From Chloroflexota bacterium (GTDB taxonomy: Bacteria; Chloroflexota; Anaerolineae; Anaerolineales; UBA11858), in NCBI GenBank assembly GCA_030666985.1, contig DAOUWT010000009.1, positions 1 to 24,175 on the forward strand: DNA of 24,175 nucleotides, read 5' to 3'. Positions 6,048-14,529 of this stretch are shown piece after piece; within the stretch, counting starts at the first letter, position 1; each line of letters begins with the position of its first letter. Below the pieces are notes generated by a model. That model saw nothing but the letters and a program-made list of their open reading frames with translations. It was not told where the DNA came from and ran no database searches. Both the position numbers and the translations under genes were made by a program.

Positions 6048-8069
6048 ATGTCACTTATCACCACTTACAACCTCTCTAAATCTTACGGCGCCTTGGATAT
6101 TTTTCTCGGCTTATCTTTATCTATTCCCCCTAACGGCAGGATTGCCCTCGTTGGGGTAAATGGGATTGGAAAGACTACCCTATTACGTGTTCTTGCCAGT
6201 GAAGAATCCTCTTCCGAGGGGAAGATTCAAAGCGCCAAAGGCTTGACCATTGGCTATCTCCCCCAGGAGGCTGAATTGGCCTCGGAACGCACACTGTGGG
6301 AAGAAATCTTGACGGCTTTTGATAAATTGCGGGGTCAAGAACAAGAGCTTAGACGGCTCGAGGATTTGATGAGCCAAGCGGGTGAAATCAATGAGGATGA
6401 GTTTGCCCGCTATGGGAATTTACAAGCTGAATTCGAGCGGCAGGGCGGGTATACCTACGAAACCCGCATCCAGCAGGTGTTGGGCGGGCTTGGGTTCAGC
6501 GAAATGGATTATGAAATGCCCCTGACCAAACTCTCCGGGGGAGAGCGCACGCGAGCTTTTTTGGCGCGTTTGCTGCTCTCAGGGCCGGATTTCCTGGTGC
6601 TGGACGAACCCACCAACCACCTGGATATTCAGGCTGTGGAGTGGCTCGAGGGCTATCTGAAAAATTATCCGGGAGCAGCCCTGATAGTTTCCCATGACCG
6701 GTATTTCATCGATCAGGTTTGCGACCATATCTGGGAGATGAGCCGGGCAGGATTCGAAACCTACCGGGGAAACTACAGCGATTACCTGGAGCAGCGACAA
6801 GAACGTTGGGAACGCCGCCAAGAGATGTTCGAGTCTGAAAAAGCGCGTTTGGAAAACGAGTTGGATTACGTTAAGCGCAACATCGCCGGGCAGCGCACAT
6901 CGCAGGCACGAGGCAAGTTGCGCCTCCTTAGCCGCCGGGTTCAGGCCATCGAGCAATTGGGCTTGCAAGCCCTGCAGGGCAAAACCTGGGCCGAGATCAG
7001 CCGGGATGTGCGAACCTCTACCAGCGTCATGGATGTCCAGGAAGCGCACCAACGCATCAAGGCTCTCAAAAGCCCCATCAAGCGTTCTCCGCCCCTGGCT
7101 TTGAATCTGCGGACGCGGCAGCGGGGAGGGAACCTGGTTTTGCGCACCAAAGACTTAGAAATCGGCTACCAAGATTCCGATTGGCCTTTGTTCTCTGCCC
7201 CCGACATTGTCCTTCACCGGCAGGAATGTGCCGCCCTGATTGGCCCAAACGGGGCCGGAAAAACCACTTTCCTGAAAACTATTTTGGGACAACTTATTCC
7301 CTGGAAAGGGGAAGTGAACTTAGGCGCAAATTTAGATGTGGGGTATTTTGCCCAGGCCCATGAGGGTCTCAATCCTGAGAACACGGTACTAGAAGAGCTG
7401 TGGGAGATGTCTCCTAAGTTCCTGGAAGGAGAAGCCAGGAGTTATTTGGCGCAATATCTTTTCAGGGGAGATGAGGTTTTCAAGAAGGTGAGCGTGCTAT
7501 CCGGGGGGGAGCGGGGACGCCTGGCGTTGGCGAAATTGGCCCTGGGGGATGCGAATTTGCTGCTCCTGGACGAGCCGACCAACCACCTTGACATTCCCTC
7601 CCAGGAGACGCTGCAGGCCGTTTTAGCAGATTATAAAGGGACTATTTTGCTCGTCTCGCACGACCGCTATTTGATCAATGCTTTAGGAACACAAATTTGG
7701 GAGATAGATATTGATGAGGCGGGCTTGCAGGTCTTCAATGGTTCTTACCAGGAGTACCAGTCTCAGCGAGAGGAGGATGCCCGCGCGAGTGAGGCTGAGG
7801 AAAGTTCCAAGGAAGAGAAGGCGATTGCTTTTCGCTCTCGAAGAATCACCAAAAACCGTACTAAATCCAAAGAAAGGCATCGGGAAGCCCGCCTGAAAGA
7901 AGTGGAAGAGCAGATCATGGAGTTGGAGGAACGCTTGATGAAATTGGGCGCGAAACTGGCGCATCCCCCGGACGATCCCGGAAAGGTGCGCATCATGGGG
8001 CAAGTTTACGCCGCCGCCGAGGATGAATTGGATGCCTTGATGGAGGAGTGGGAAGGACTACTTTCTTAA
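6048..8069 (+). CDS. ABC-F family ATPase (ribosome-associated type)
   Basis: A 673-aa soluble protein with two ABC ATPase domains and no membrane segments, the ABC-F layout; characterised members bind the ribosomal E site and act in translation or antibiotic resistance. Domain 1 has Walker A GVNGIGKTT (36-44), signature LSGGE (162-166), DEPTNHLD (186-193) and H216. A charged interdomain linker (about 245-345) contains the Arg/Lys-rich segment expected to contact tRNA. Domain 2 has GPNGAGKTT (399-407), LSGGE (484-488), DEPTNHLD (508-515) and H538. A C-terminal charged coiled coil (about 595-673, KEVEEQIMELEERL) resembles Uup/YheS-type tails. The frame is open upstream to 5733, but family homology begins at 6048, so the ATG there is chosen. 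No Shine-Dalgarno is visible; repeat tract T3 abuts the start. A housekeeping role is more likely than resistance. Confidence 0.93.
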   Translation: MSLITTYNLSKSYGALDIFLGLSLSIPPNGRIALVGVNGIGKTTLLRVLASEESSSEGKIQSAKGLTIGYLPQEAELASERTLWEEILTAFDKLRGQEQELRRLEDLMSQAGEINEDEFARYGNLQAEFERQGGYTYETRIQQVLGGLGFSEMDYEMPLTKLSGGERTRAFLARLLLSGPDFLVLDEPTNHLDIQAVEWLEGYLKNYPGAALIVSHDRYFIDQVCDHIWEMSRAGFETYRGNYSDYLEQRQERWERRQEMFESEKARLENELDYVKRNIAGQRTSQARGKLRLLSRRVQAIEQLGLQALQGKTWAEISRDVRTSTSVMDVQEAHQRIKALKSPIKRSPPLALNLRTRQRGGNLVLRTKDLEIGYQDSDWPLFSAPDIVLHRQECAALIGPNGAGKTTFLKTILGQLIPWKGEVNLGANLDVGYFAQAHEGLNPENTVLEELWEMSPKFLEGEARSYLAQYLFRGDEVFKKVSVLSGGERGRLALAKLALGDANLLLLDEPTNHLDIPSQETLQAVLADYKGTILLVSHDRYLINALGTQIWEIDIDEAGLQVFNGSYQEYQSQREEDARASEAEESSKEEKAIAFRSRRITKNRTKSKERHREARLKEVEEQIMELEERLMKLGAKLAHPPDDPGKVRIMGQVYAAAEDELDALMEEWEGLLS

Positions 8070-8073
8070 TTTC

Positions 8074-8102
8074 AAACCTGGTCTTTAAGACCTGTCAGGT
8101 TT
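8074..8102. repeat. Short palindrome (AAACCTG...CAGGTTT)
   Basis: AAACCTG (8074-8080) pairs with CAGGTTT (8096-8102), with an inner GGTCTT/AAGACC symmetry. It contains GACCTGTCAGGTTT, which matches the GACCT-nnn-AGGTTT arrangement of the 39-bp palindromes (GACCTCCGAGGTTT). It lies just after the ABC-F stop codon and may serve as a transcript end, although no clear T-tract follows. Confidence 0.5.
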
Positions 8103-8122
8103 CGCACAAAAACACAAGATTC

Positions 8123-8194
8123 ACCACAAAGACTCGAAGGCACGAAGAAAAACAAAGAAAAACAAAAGGATTAGAGTCTTCGAGCCTTGGTGGT
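8123..8194. repeat. MITE-like element with 17-bp inverted ends
   Basis: The left end ACCACAAAGACTCGAAG (8123-8139) and the right end CTTCGAGCCTTGGTGGT (8178-8194) are inverted repeats matching at 15 of 17 positions, around an A-rich centre. It stops 17 bp before the oxidoreductase start codon. It probably belongs to a short dispersed family; no transposase is present. Confidence 0.65.
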
Positions 8195-8211
8195 AAAAAA
8201 AGGATTCCAAA

Positions 8212-9597
8212 ATGAATGAACCCATTCAAGCCATTCTAGTTGGAGCAGGCCAGCGGGGAAGTGATGTATACGGCGCCTATGCCCTAAAGCACCCCGAGCA
8301 AATTCAATTTGTAGCCGTCGCAGAACCAAACGAAGAGCGGCGGGCGCGTTTTGCATCCCAGCACAAAATTCCGGCCCAAAACCAATATCCAAGTTGGGAT
8401 CCCTTGCTGGAGCACCCTCGCTTAGGGCAAGCGGCCCTGGTTTGCACCCAAGACCAGCAGCATACCGCCCCCGCGTTGGCAGCCTTGCACGCAGGCTACA
8501 ACGTTCTACTCGAGAAACCCATGGCCACCACCGCCGGAGAATGCCGCCAACTGGTAGCCACCGCCGAGGAGACCGGGCAGCAGCTTCACATCTCCCATGT
8601 CTTGCGTTACACGCGCCACTTTCAGACCATGCGGGAGATAATCCAGGCAGGTGATTTGGGAGATGTTGTCACCGTCTCGCACCGGGAAAACGTCTCCTGG
8701 TGGCACATGGCTCACAGCTTTGTGCGCGGCAACTGGCGCCGGGAATCGGACAGCGCACCCATGATTTTGGCAAAATGCTGCCACGACCTTGATATTCTGG
8801 TATGGCTGCTGGATGGCCATTGTGAGCGTCTCAGCAGCGTGGGGGGATTGCGCCATTACCGCCCCGAGAACGCTCCCGAGGGTGCGCCCCACCACTGCCT
8901 GGATGGCTGCCCCGTGAGGGATACCTGTCCCTACTACGCCCCCTTCATCTACGAAGATTTACTCCCCCTGTGGCGCAATTTTGCCGAGGGAGCGAAGGGC
9001 CTGCCCAGGTGGATGGCCCAGGCCCAAGAGCGTGCGCCGGGGCTGGTGAAAGCCCTGGGGAAGGTGTTGCCCGATGTCCGCCAAGTGAGCGACTATCGGG
9101 GGTGGCCCTGCTCGGTGGTAGCCCACGATCCCACCCCAGGGAACGTCCGCGCAGCCCTGCGGGAAGGTCCCTATGGGCGCTGCGTTTATCACTGCGATAA
9201 CGATGTCGTTGACCACCAGGTGGTTGCCATGCAGTTCGAGGCTGGCCTGTCGGTCACGCTGACCATGCACGGGCACTCCCACGTGGAGGGGCGCTTCACA
9301 CGCATCCAGGGGACGCGGGCTGAACTCCAGGCTGTTTTTGGTTTTGGCGGCTCGTGGATTGAGGTCGGCTTTCACCGCAGCGGCGAGAAGAAACGCTACG
9401 ACACATCAGACGCAAATTCAGGGCACGGCGGCGGGGATGATAAATTTACGGCCGCTTTTGTGAAGAGTCTCTCTGCCGGTGACGATGCCGCCGCCCTCTC
9501 CACCGCACGCCAAGCCTTGGAGAGCCACCTGATGGCTTTTGCCGCCGAGGAAGCACGTCTGGAAGAAAGTGTGGTGAGGATGGGGGCATTTCGATAG
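8212..9597 (+). CDS. Gfo/Idh/MocA family NAD(P)-dependent oxidoreductase
   Basis: A 461-aa protein with an N-terminal Rossmann fold (GAGQRGSDVYG, 11-21), the family EKP motif (101-103) and a C-terminal alpha/beta domain. The family oxidises or reduces sugars, inositols and related compounds using tightly bound NAD(P). The KCCHDLD segment (188-194) carries the His/Asp pair typical of the catalytic region. A cysteine cluster C229-x3-C233-x5-C239 with nearby H227-H228 forms an insertion that could bind a metal. The protein is longer than the common 330-390 aa family size. The start has AGGATT upstream. It stands alone between a MITE-like repeat and the amino-acid transporter operon; nothing nearby reveals its substrate. 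Confidence 0.88.
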   Translation: MNEPIQAILVGAGQRGSDVYGAYALKHPEQIQFVAVAEPNEERRARFASQHKIPAQNQYPSWDPLLEHPRLGQAALVCTQDQQHTAPALAALHAGYNVLLEKPMATTAGECRQLVATAEETGQQLHISHVLRYTRHFQTMREIIQAGDLGDVVTVSHRENVSWWHMAHSFVRGNWRRESDSAPMILAKCCHDLDILVWLLDGHCERLSSVGGLRHYRPENAPEGAPHHCLDGCPVRDTCPYYAPFIYEDLLPLWRNFAEGAKGLPRWMAQAQERAPGLVKALGKVLPDVRQVSDYRGWPCSVVAHDPTPGNVRAALREGPYGRCVYHCDNDVVDHQVVAMQFEAGLSVTLTMHGHSHVEGRFTRIQGTRAELQAVFGFGGSWIEVGFHRSGEKKRYDTSDANSGHGGGDDKFTAAFVKSLSAGDDAAALSTARQALESHLMAFAAEEARLEESVVRMGAFR

Positions 9598-9694
9598 TTT
9601 CTGATCCCTAAACGGAAGCGCGGAGCAATTTGTGAGAAAGAGGGGGGGTTTTCTATGGTTTTGGAAATAAGAATTATTTTGCAATAAAAGTGAC

Positions 9695-9723
9695 TTGTGC
9701 TTTCATCTAATTTCAATTATAAT
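9695..9723 (+). promoter_or_regulatory. Sigma-70-type promoter of the amino-acid transporter operon
   Basis: TTGTGC (9695-9700), a 17-bp spacer and a perfect TATAAT (9718-9723) lie in an AT-rich stretch about 170 bp upstream of the binding-protein start. The long leader (9730-9894) also contains a second AAGGAGG-like ribosome-binding word at 9807-9814 not followed by a convincing gene. Confidence 0.6.
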
Positions 9724-9894
9724 TATTGAACTATTCTAGCAATGGTTTTATGAAAATAAACTGTTTAGGGGGAAATTATAGTTTTAACCCGATTTGAATA
9801 ACTTCATAAGGAGGTGCAAAAGACTCTAAATAATGCAGGTGTATTTTCTATTAAGGATAATTCACGTTTTAACAATATTTATAAGGAGAGAAAC

Positions 9895-10986
9895 ATGTTT
9901 CGTAAAACTTTACCCGTTATTGCAGTATTAATTGTTTTATCTGTGATAATGGCAGCTTGTGGCGGCGTAGAGACTGTCACTGTAGTTGAGACCGTTATTG
10001 TAGAAAAAGAAGTTCCCGCCGCGGCAGTTGAAACCGAGATTTTTGACCGCGTGTTAGCTCGTGGCAAAGTTGTCTGCGGTGGCCGAACTGACTTGACCGG
10101 TTTTGGTTATCTGGACGCCGATGGCAACAACATTGGCTTTGATATTGATCTTTGCCGTGCAGTTGCGGCTGCGGTTTTTGGTGACCCCAACGCTATTGAG
10201 GTTGTTCCCCTCACCGCGGCTGATCGTGGTCCTTCCCTACAGACCGCCGAAGTTGATTTGCTATCCCGAAACGTTACTTGGACTGCCAGTCGTGACTCTC
10301 AGTGGGGCAACTTTACCACTGTTATGTTCTACGATGGTCAGGGATTCATGATCAGTAAAGCCAGTGGTATTACCTCCACTGATGAATTCGATGGCGCGAC
10401 CGTATGCGTGACCACCGGCACCACCACCGAGCAGAACTTAGCTGATTTCTTCCGCCAGAATGGAATGACTTATGAAGCCGTATCTTTTGAAGAGACAGCT
10501 GCTGTTTATAGTGCTTATGAGGAAGGCCGCTGCGATATTACCACCAGTGACAAGTCCCAATTAGCTTCTGTGCGCAGTGGTTTTGCCGCTCCTGATGATC
10601 ATATCATTCTTGATATCACCATTTCAAAAGAACCTCTCACCCCTGCTGTACCGCATGGTGATGATGTTTGGTTTGATATTGTCAAGATGGTCATGTACGG
10701 CCTGGTAAACGCTGAAGAGTTGGGCGTTACCCAAGCCAATGTCGAAGAGATGAAGAGCAGCGAAAACATCAACACCTTGCGCTTGCTAGGGCAAGAGGGT
10801 GACTGGGGTTACACTGACCTTGGTCTTGATGCTACCGCTTTGGCCCAAGCTATTTCTGCTGTAGGTAACTATGGCGAGATCTATAACCGCTACATGGGAC
10901 CTGAGGGCATTGCCTTTACCTTGCCTCGCGGGCCCAACGATCTATGGAGCAATGGCGGCTTGATCTATGCCCCGCCAGTCAAATAA
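9895..10986 (+). CDS. aapJ: Amino-acid ABC transporter substrate-binding lipoprotein (AapJ-like)
   Basis: A 363-aa precursor of the family 3 solute-binding proteins, specifically the AapJ/BztA type for general L-amino acids. It has a lipoprotein signal peptide: MFRK, a hydrophobic core, then MAAC with the lipidated Cys at 22, which suits attachment to the outer face of the cytoplasmic membrane. The mature part begins the binding fold at RGKVVCGG, continues with FDIDLCRAVAAAVFG, and ends with the AapJ-type LPRGPNDLWSNGGLIYAPP. The ATG at 9895 is chosen because AAGGAG (9883-9888) lies at ideal spacing and the signal peptide starts there, although the frame opens earlier at a GTG (9814). It is the first gene of an operon with two permeases and an ATPase and is separated from them by a hairpin that probably favours its higher expression. 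Confidence 0.92.
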   Translation: MFRKTLPVIAVLIVLSVIMAACGGVETVTVVETVIVEKEVPAAAVETEIFDRVLARGKVVCGGRTDLTGFGYLDADGNNIGFDIDLCRAVAAAVFGDPNAIEVVPLTAADRGPSLQTAEVDLLSRNVTWTASRDSQWGNFTTVMFYDGQGFMISKASGITSTDEFDGATVCVTTGTTTEQNLADFFRQNGMTYEAVSFEETAAVYSAYEEGRCDITTSDKSQLASVRSGFAAPDDHIILDITISKEPLTPAVPHGDDVWFDIVKMVMYGLVNAEELGVTQANVEEMKSSENINTLRLLGQEGDWGYTDLGLDATALAQAISAVGNYGEIYNRYMGPEGIAFTLPRGPNDLWSNGGLIYAPPVK

Positions 10987-11007
10987 AGTATGAGATAACA
11001 AATTAGC

Positions 11008-11058
11008 AAAGGATGCGACTGCTTCGGCATTGTTCCGCTGTGGTGGCCGCATCCTTTT
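11008..11058 (+). terminator. Attenuator-like hairpin between binding protein and permeases
   Basis: AAAGGATGCG (11008-11017) pairs perfectly with CGCATCCTTT (11048-11057) around a loop of about 30 nt, and the right arm runs into TTTT. It lies in the 91-bp gap between the binding protein and the first permease. Such partial terminators or 3'-protective hairpins commonly raise the amount of binding-protein mRNA relative to permease mRNA. Confidence 0.65.
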
Positions 11059-11077
11059 ATAAAAGAAGAAGAGTGCT

Positions 11078-12268
11078 ATGACAACTAATCAATCTTCTAT
11101 TCAGCATAAATCAGATATTCCTTTCTACCGCGATGAGCGCGTGCTACAGATCATTGCTCAAGTTGTTTCTGCTGTTCTAATCATTGGAGCCGTCATTTGG
11201 GCAATCATGAATTTTCTAAAAGCCGCTGAGGCCCGTGGTATGACACTGACTCTTGGCTTTTTGAAGGAAGCCGCGGGATTCCCTATTAGTAATCCACCCA
11301 TTGATTATGACCCATCTATGTCATTTGGACGAGCTTTTTTGGTTGGCCTGGTGAACACCTTGCGTGTATCTGTCTTTGGGGTTATAGGCGCTACTATTTT
11401 AGGCACTCTATTAGCATTGGCTCGTCTTTCTACTAACTGGCTGCTTAGCCGGATAGCATTGGCATATATTGAATTTCATCGCAATATTCCTCTTTTGGTT
11501 TTGTTATTTATTTGGTATTTCACAGTATTCGCCAAACTCCCTAAAGTGCAAGAGAGTATCGCTTGGCCGGGCCCCGTTTATGTTAACTTGCGCGGTTTTT
11601 ATATCACATGGCCGCGCCTGACTGAGACAAGCCAGCCATTTGTGATTTCAATAGGAATTGGCATTTTACTAGCCATTATTGTATATGTTATTTTGCGCCG
11701 TCGGCGTGAGATCGCAGGTAAAGAGACGCACTATTCCAGAATCAGCCTGGGCATAGTAATGATCTTCCCGTTGATAGGCTGGTTTCTCTGCACTGGAAGC
11801 CCATTGTGGCTGGATGTTCCTATCTTAGAAGGTTTTAACTTCCGAGGAGGGCTGCGCTTCACGCCAGAATTTGCGGCCCTATTTGTGGGCCTGACCATGT
11901 ACACCGCCGCATTCATCGCCGAGGTCGTGCGGGCGGGCATTCAGGCCGTTGACCGTGGTCAAGTTGAAGCTGCCCGTGCTGTTGGTCTCTCTACCGGTCA
12001 AGTACTAAGTTTGGTCGTTATGCCACAGGCTCTGAGAGTTATAATTCCCCCAATGATCAGCCAATACCTTAACCTGACAAAAAACTCTAGTCTAGCTTTG
12101 GCCGTTGGCTTCCAAGAGGTCTTTAGTGTTGGCAAGATTACCATTAATCAGGCTGGACGAGCTGTGCCCGTATTCGCTCTGGTTATGGTGACGTATCTCA
12201 CAATGAGCCTTCTAACCTCTTTTGTTCTCAATCTTTATAATCGGCGTATTCAATTCGTGATGAGGTGA
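11078..12268 (+). CDS. aapQ: Amino-acid ABC transporter permease (AapQ-like)
   Basis: A 396-aa integral membrane subunit of the polar amino-acid transporter (HisM/AapQ) family. There is an N-terminal transmembrane helix (about 25-46), an extracytoplasmic stretch, several further helices (90-115, 137-152, 188-206, 222-238, 266-285, 365-388) and the cytoplasmic EAA loop starting EAARAVGL (297-304) and continuing through MPQALRVIIPP, which docks with the ATPase. The extended region between the first and later helices is typical of AapQ/BztB-type subunits, which are larger than HisQ/M. The stop overlaps the region of the next gene start (TGA at 12266-12268, next ATG at 12271), indicating translational coupling. 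The ribosome binding site is only a weak GAAGAAG. Confidence 0.92.
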   Translation: MTTNQSSIQHKSDIPFYRDERVLQIIAQVVSAVLIIGAVIWAIMNFLKAAEARGMTLTLGFLKEAAGFPISNPPIDYDPSMSFGRAFLVGLVNTLRVSVFGVIGATILGTLLALARLSTNWLLSRIALAYIEFHRNIPLLVLLFIWYFTVFAKLPKVQESIAWPGPVYVNLRGFYITWPRLTETSQPFVISIGIGILLAIIVYVILRRRREIAGKETHYSRISLGIVMIFPLIGWFLCTGSPLWLDVPILEGFNFRGGLRFTPEFAALFVGLTMYTAAFIAEVVRAGIQAVDRGQVEAARAVGLSTGQVLSLVVMPQALRVIIPPMISQYLNLTKNSSLALAVGFQEVFSVGKITINQAGRAVPVFALVMVTYLTMSLLTSFVLNLYNRRIQFVMR

Positions 12269-12270
12269 TC

Positions 12271-13488
12271 ATGGCTGCCACAGAAGTTGTTCAAGAAACA
12301 AAACGCCCGCCTCAACCGCCCGGGCTTCTCAAATGGATACGGGATAATCTCTTTAGTAGTTGGGGTAATACTCTATTGACGATTGTCTTGCTCCCTATTA
12401 CAGTCTTCATTCTGTTCAGTTCAATTCGGTGGATGTTTGTTGGCGCTGATTGGCGCGTGGTGACTCAATTCCCGTTGCTGTATACCGTAGGCCAGTACCC
12501 TCGGGATGAGATTTGGCGCGTTGGCATAGGCTTGTCGCTCATTATCTTTATGTTGGGCGCCAGTTGGGGCAAATGGGGCGGATTGTTGCGCTCCATCTCC
12601 ATTGCTTTCAGCATAGTTTTTGGGGTCTTTGCCCTTTTGCCCGTGCAGCACCCAGAGCTTGATTTGGGTATGCGGCTCTATTTAGGCGCAAATGTGCTCT
12701 TGATATTAGTTGGCTATTGGATCGGGCGCATTCAATATCTAAAGGGTGGCCATATTGTCATTGGTTGGTCAATTACTCCTATTTTAGCCATCCTATTTCT
12801 CTCTGGATTTGAGAACAGCAGCACCCTTCCTGCCGTGGGGACAACTCTGTGGGGAGGGTTATTGGTGACCTTTTTGCTCGCCGCCGGGGGGATTGTACTC
12901 TCCTTCCCCATCGGGATTGCCCTAGCCCTGGGGAGACGCTCATCACTCCCCGTGGTCAGCGCTTTCTCGACCATCTTCATCGAAGCGATTCGCGGCGTTC
13001 CCTTGATCACGATTCTTTTTATGTTCTCCATTATTTTGGCGTTATTTCTGCCATCCGAATCCCGCATTGACCGCCTAGTGCGCTCTCTCATGGCCGTTAC
13101 TTTCTTTAGCGCGGCTTACTCTGCCGAGAACGTGCGGGGAGGGTTGCAGGCTGTCCCCCACGGTCAGATCGAAGCAGCCAAAGCGGTTGGGATGAGTAAT
13201 TTCCAAACTATGCTTTTTATCACCATGCCCCAAGCTCTCCGAGCTGTGCTACCCGCTATCGTTGGACAATTCATCAGCCTATTCAAAGACACAACTCTAG
13301 TTGTCATTGTGGGTATCAACGATTTCTTGGGCATTGGCCGCTCAATCATCAATTCTGACCCCGAATTCATGCAATTGCAAGTTGAGGTGTATTTATTCAT
13401 CGCGGTCGTTTATTGGATTTTTTGCTACCTAATGTCTCTCGCCAGCCGGCGCTTGGAAGCCGCCATGGGCGTTAGCTCGCGTTTGTAG
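12271..13488 (+). CDS. aapM: Amino-acid ABC transporter permease (AapM-like)
   Basis: A 405-aa partner permease. A proline-rich N-terminus (KRPPQPPG) is followed by a helix at about 34-52, three or four helices between 85 and 180, and the conserved permease core from about 195. The core contains FIEAIRGVPL and the EAA loop EAAKAVGM (301-308) with MPQALRAVLPAI. The ATG at 12271 is preferred because GAGG lies five bases upstream; a GTG at 12265 that overlaps the previous stop codon as GTGA is the alternative and adds two residues. It forms the heterodimeric channel with the upstream permease. Confidence 0.92.
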   Translation: MAATEVVQETKRPPQPPGLLKWIRDNLFSSWGNTLLTIVLLPITVFILFSSIRWMFVGADWRVVTQFPLLYTVGQYPRDEIWRVGIGLSLIIFMLGASWGKWGGLLRSISIAFSIVFGVFALLPVQHPELDLGMRLYLGANVLLILVGYWIGRIQYLKGGHIVIGWSITPILAILFLSGFENSSTLPAVGTTLWGGLLVTFLLAAGGIVLSFPIGIALALGRRSSLPVVSAFSTIFIEAIRGVPLITILFMFSIILALFLPSESRIDRLVRSLMAVTFFSAAYSAENVRGGLQAVPHGQIEAAKAVGMSNFQTMLFITMPQALRAVLPAIVGQFISLFKDTTLVVIVGINDFLGIGRSIINSDPEFMQLQVEVYLFIAVVYWIFCYLMSLASRRLEAAMGVSSRL

Positions 13489-13499
13489 GAGATTGAACC

Positions 13500-14255
13500 A
13501 TGACTGAAACAACAACCAACGAAGTGATTATTTCTTGCAAAGGTGTCCATAAATGGTTTGGAGATTTTCACGCCTTGCGCGGCATTGATATGGATGTACA
13601 TAAAGGTGAAGTGATCGTGATATTCGGCCCTTCGGGATCTGGAAAATCCACCTTTATACGCACACTCAACCGCTTAGAAGAGCACCAGGAGGGGGATATC
13701 ATTGTCGATGGCATCGAGCTATCGCATGATGTCCGTAACATCGAAAAAATTCGCACCGAGACGGGGATGGTTTTCCAGCAATTCAATTTATTCCCGCATC
13801 TCTCAGTGCTGAAAAACATCACCCTGGCTCCAATTTGGGTCCGCAAGTGGCCCAAAGACAAAGCCGAAAAAGTAGCCATGGAACTCCTGGAGCGTGTCGG
13901 CATCCCCGAACAGGCCCAGAAATTCCCCGGCAATCTTTCCGGCGGCCAGCAGCAGCGCGTTGCCATTGCCCGCGCCCTAGCCATGCAGCCTCAAATAATG
14001 CTCTTCGACGAACCGACCTCCGCTCTTGATCCCGAGATGATCAAAGAAGTATTAGACGTGATGGTTGAGCTTGCCCAGAGCGGCATGACCATGCTCGTCG
14101 TGACCCACGAGATGGGCTTTGCCCGCGCCGTAGCAGATCGCATGTACTTCTTCGATGAAGGCTTGATCGTAGAGAGTGGAACGCCCCACGACATCTTCCA
14201 CAACCCTCAGGAAGATCGCACCAAACTATTCCTCTCGCAGATCTTGCAGCACTAA
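13500..14255 (+). CDS. aapP: Amino-acid ABC transporter ATP-binding protein (AapP/GlnQ-like)
   Basis: A 251-aa ATPase that powers the amino-acid importer. All motifs are present: Walker A GPSGSGKST (43-51), Q-loop (VFQQFNLFPH, 91-100), signature LSGGQ (146-150), Walker B LFDEP (168-172) and switch H203. The sequence LNRLEEHQEGDI is typical of the polar amino-acid (HisP/GlnQ/AapP) group. AGGAG lies eight bases before the ATG. It is the last gene of the operon, 11 bp after the second permease, and is followed directly by a strong terminator. Confidence 0.95.
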   Translation: MTETTTNEVIISCKGVHKWFGDFHALRGIDMDVHKGEVIVIFGPSGSGKSTFIRTLNRLEEHQEGDIIVDGIELSHDVRNIEKIRTETGMVFQQFNLFPHLSVLKNITLAPIWVRKWPKDKAEKVAMELLERVGIPEQAQKFPGNLSGGQQQRVAIARALAMQPQIMLFDEPTSALDPEMIKEVLDVMVELAQSGMTMLVVTHEMGFARAVADRMYFFDEGLIVESGTPHDIFHNPQEDRTKLFLSQILQH

Positions 14256-14267
14256 ATTCACTGGCGA

Positions 14268-14310
14268 GAAATAAAAAAGCTCGGCGCTATTTGCCGGGCT
14301 TTTTTATTTC
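14268..14310. terminator. Rho-independent terminator of the transporter operon
   Basis: An 18-bp stem (14268-14285 with 14293-14310) around the 7-nt loop GCTATTT has a GC core (GCTCGGC / GCCGGGC) flanked by A6 and T6 runs. The A- and T-runs on both sides make it able to work in either direction. Confidence 0.92.
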
Positions 14311-14332
14311 TTGCATATCCTTCAATGCTGCC

Positions 14333-14519
14333 TATTCAAAACCCGTGGATTTTTTTGGAGATGGCGCCACGCGGGGGGGGGAGGGACAGAGAGGGTAGCG
14401 CAGCGCCACGCCTGAGCGGGGAAAAACCCTGGGGGGTGGTCTACGCCGGGGCGAGGTTTTGCCATCGGCTGCACCCAGCCGCCCCCAGCCATTTGCGCCC
14501 CCGCCAATCTCCAACAGAG
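14333..14519 (-). repeat. GC-rich intergenic repeat, copy C (inverted)
   Basis: Reading the minus strand from 14519 gives CTGTTGGAGATTGGCGGGGG, ATGGCTGGGG, CCTCGCCCCGGCG, CACCCCCCAGGGTTTTTCC and AAAAAAATCCACGGG, in the same order as copies A and B. It has an extra segment of about 20 bp near its start and diverges in the second half. Together with tract T4 it fills the 358-bp gap between the transporter terminator and the methyltransferase gene. Confidence 0.8.
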
Positions 14520-14529
14520 GCAAAGCGAC

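Noticed and set aside
9814..9894. GTG start for the binding protein at 9814, behind an AAGGAGG word
   Set aside because: It would place 27 polar residues ahead of a perfectly formed lipoprotein signal peptide, and the ATG at 9895 has its own strong ribosome-binding site.
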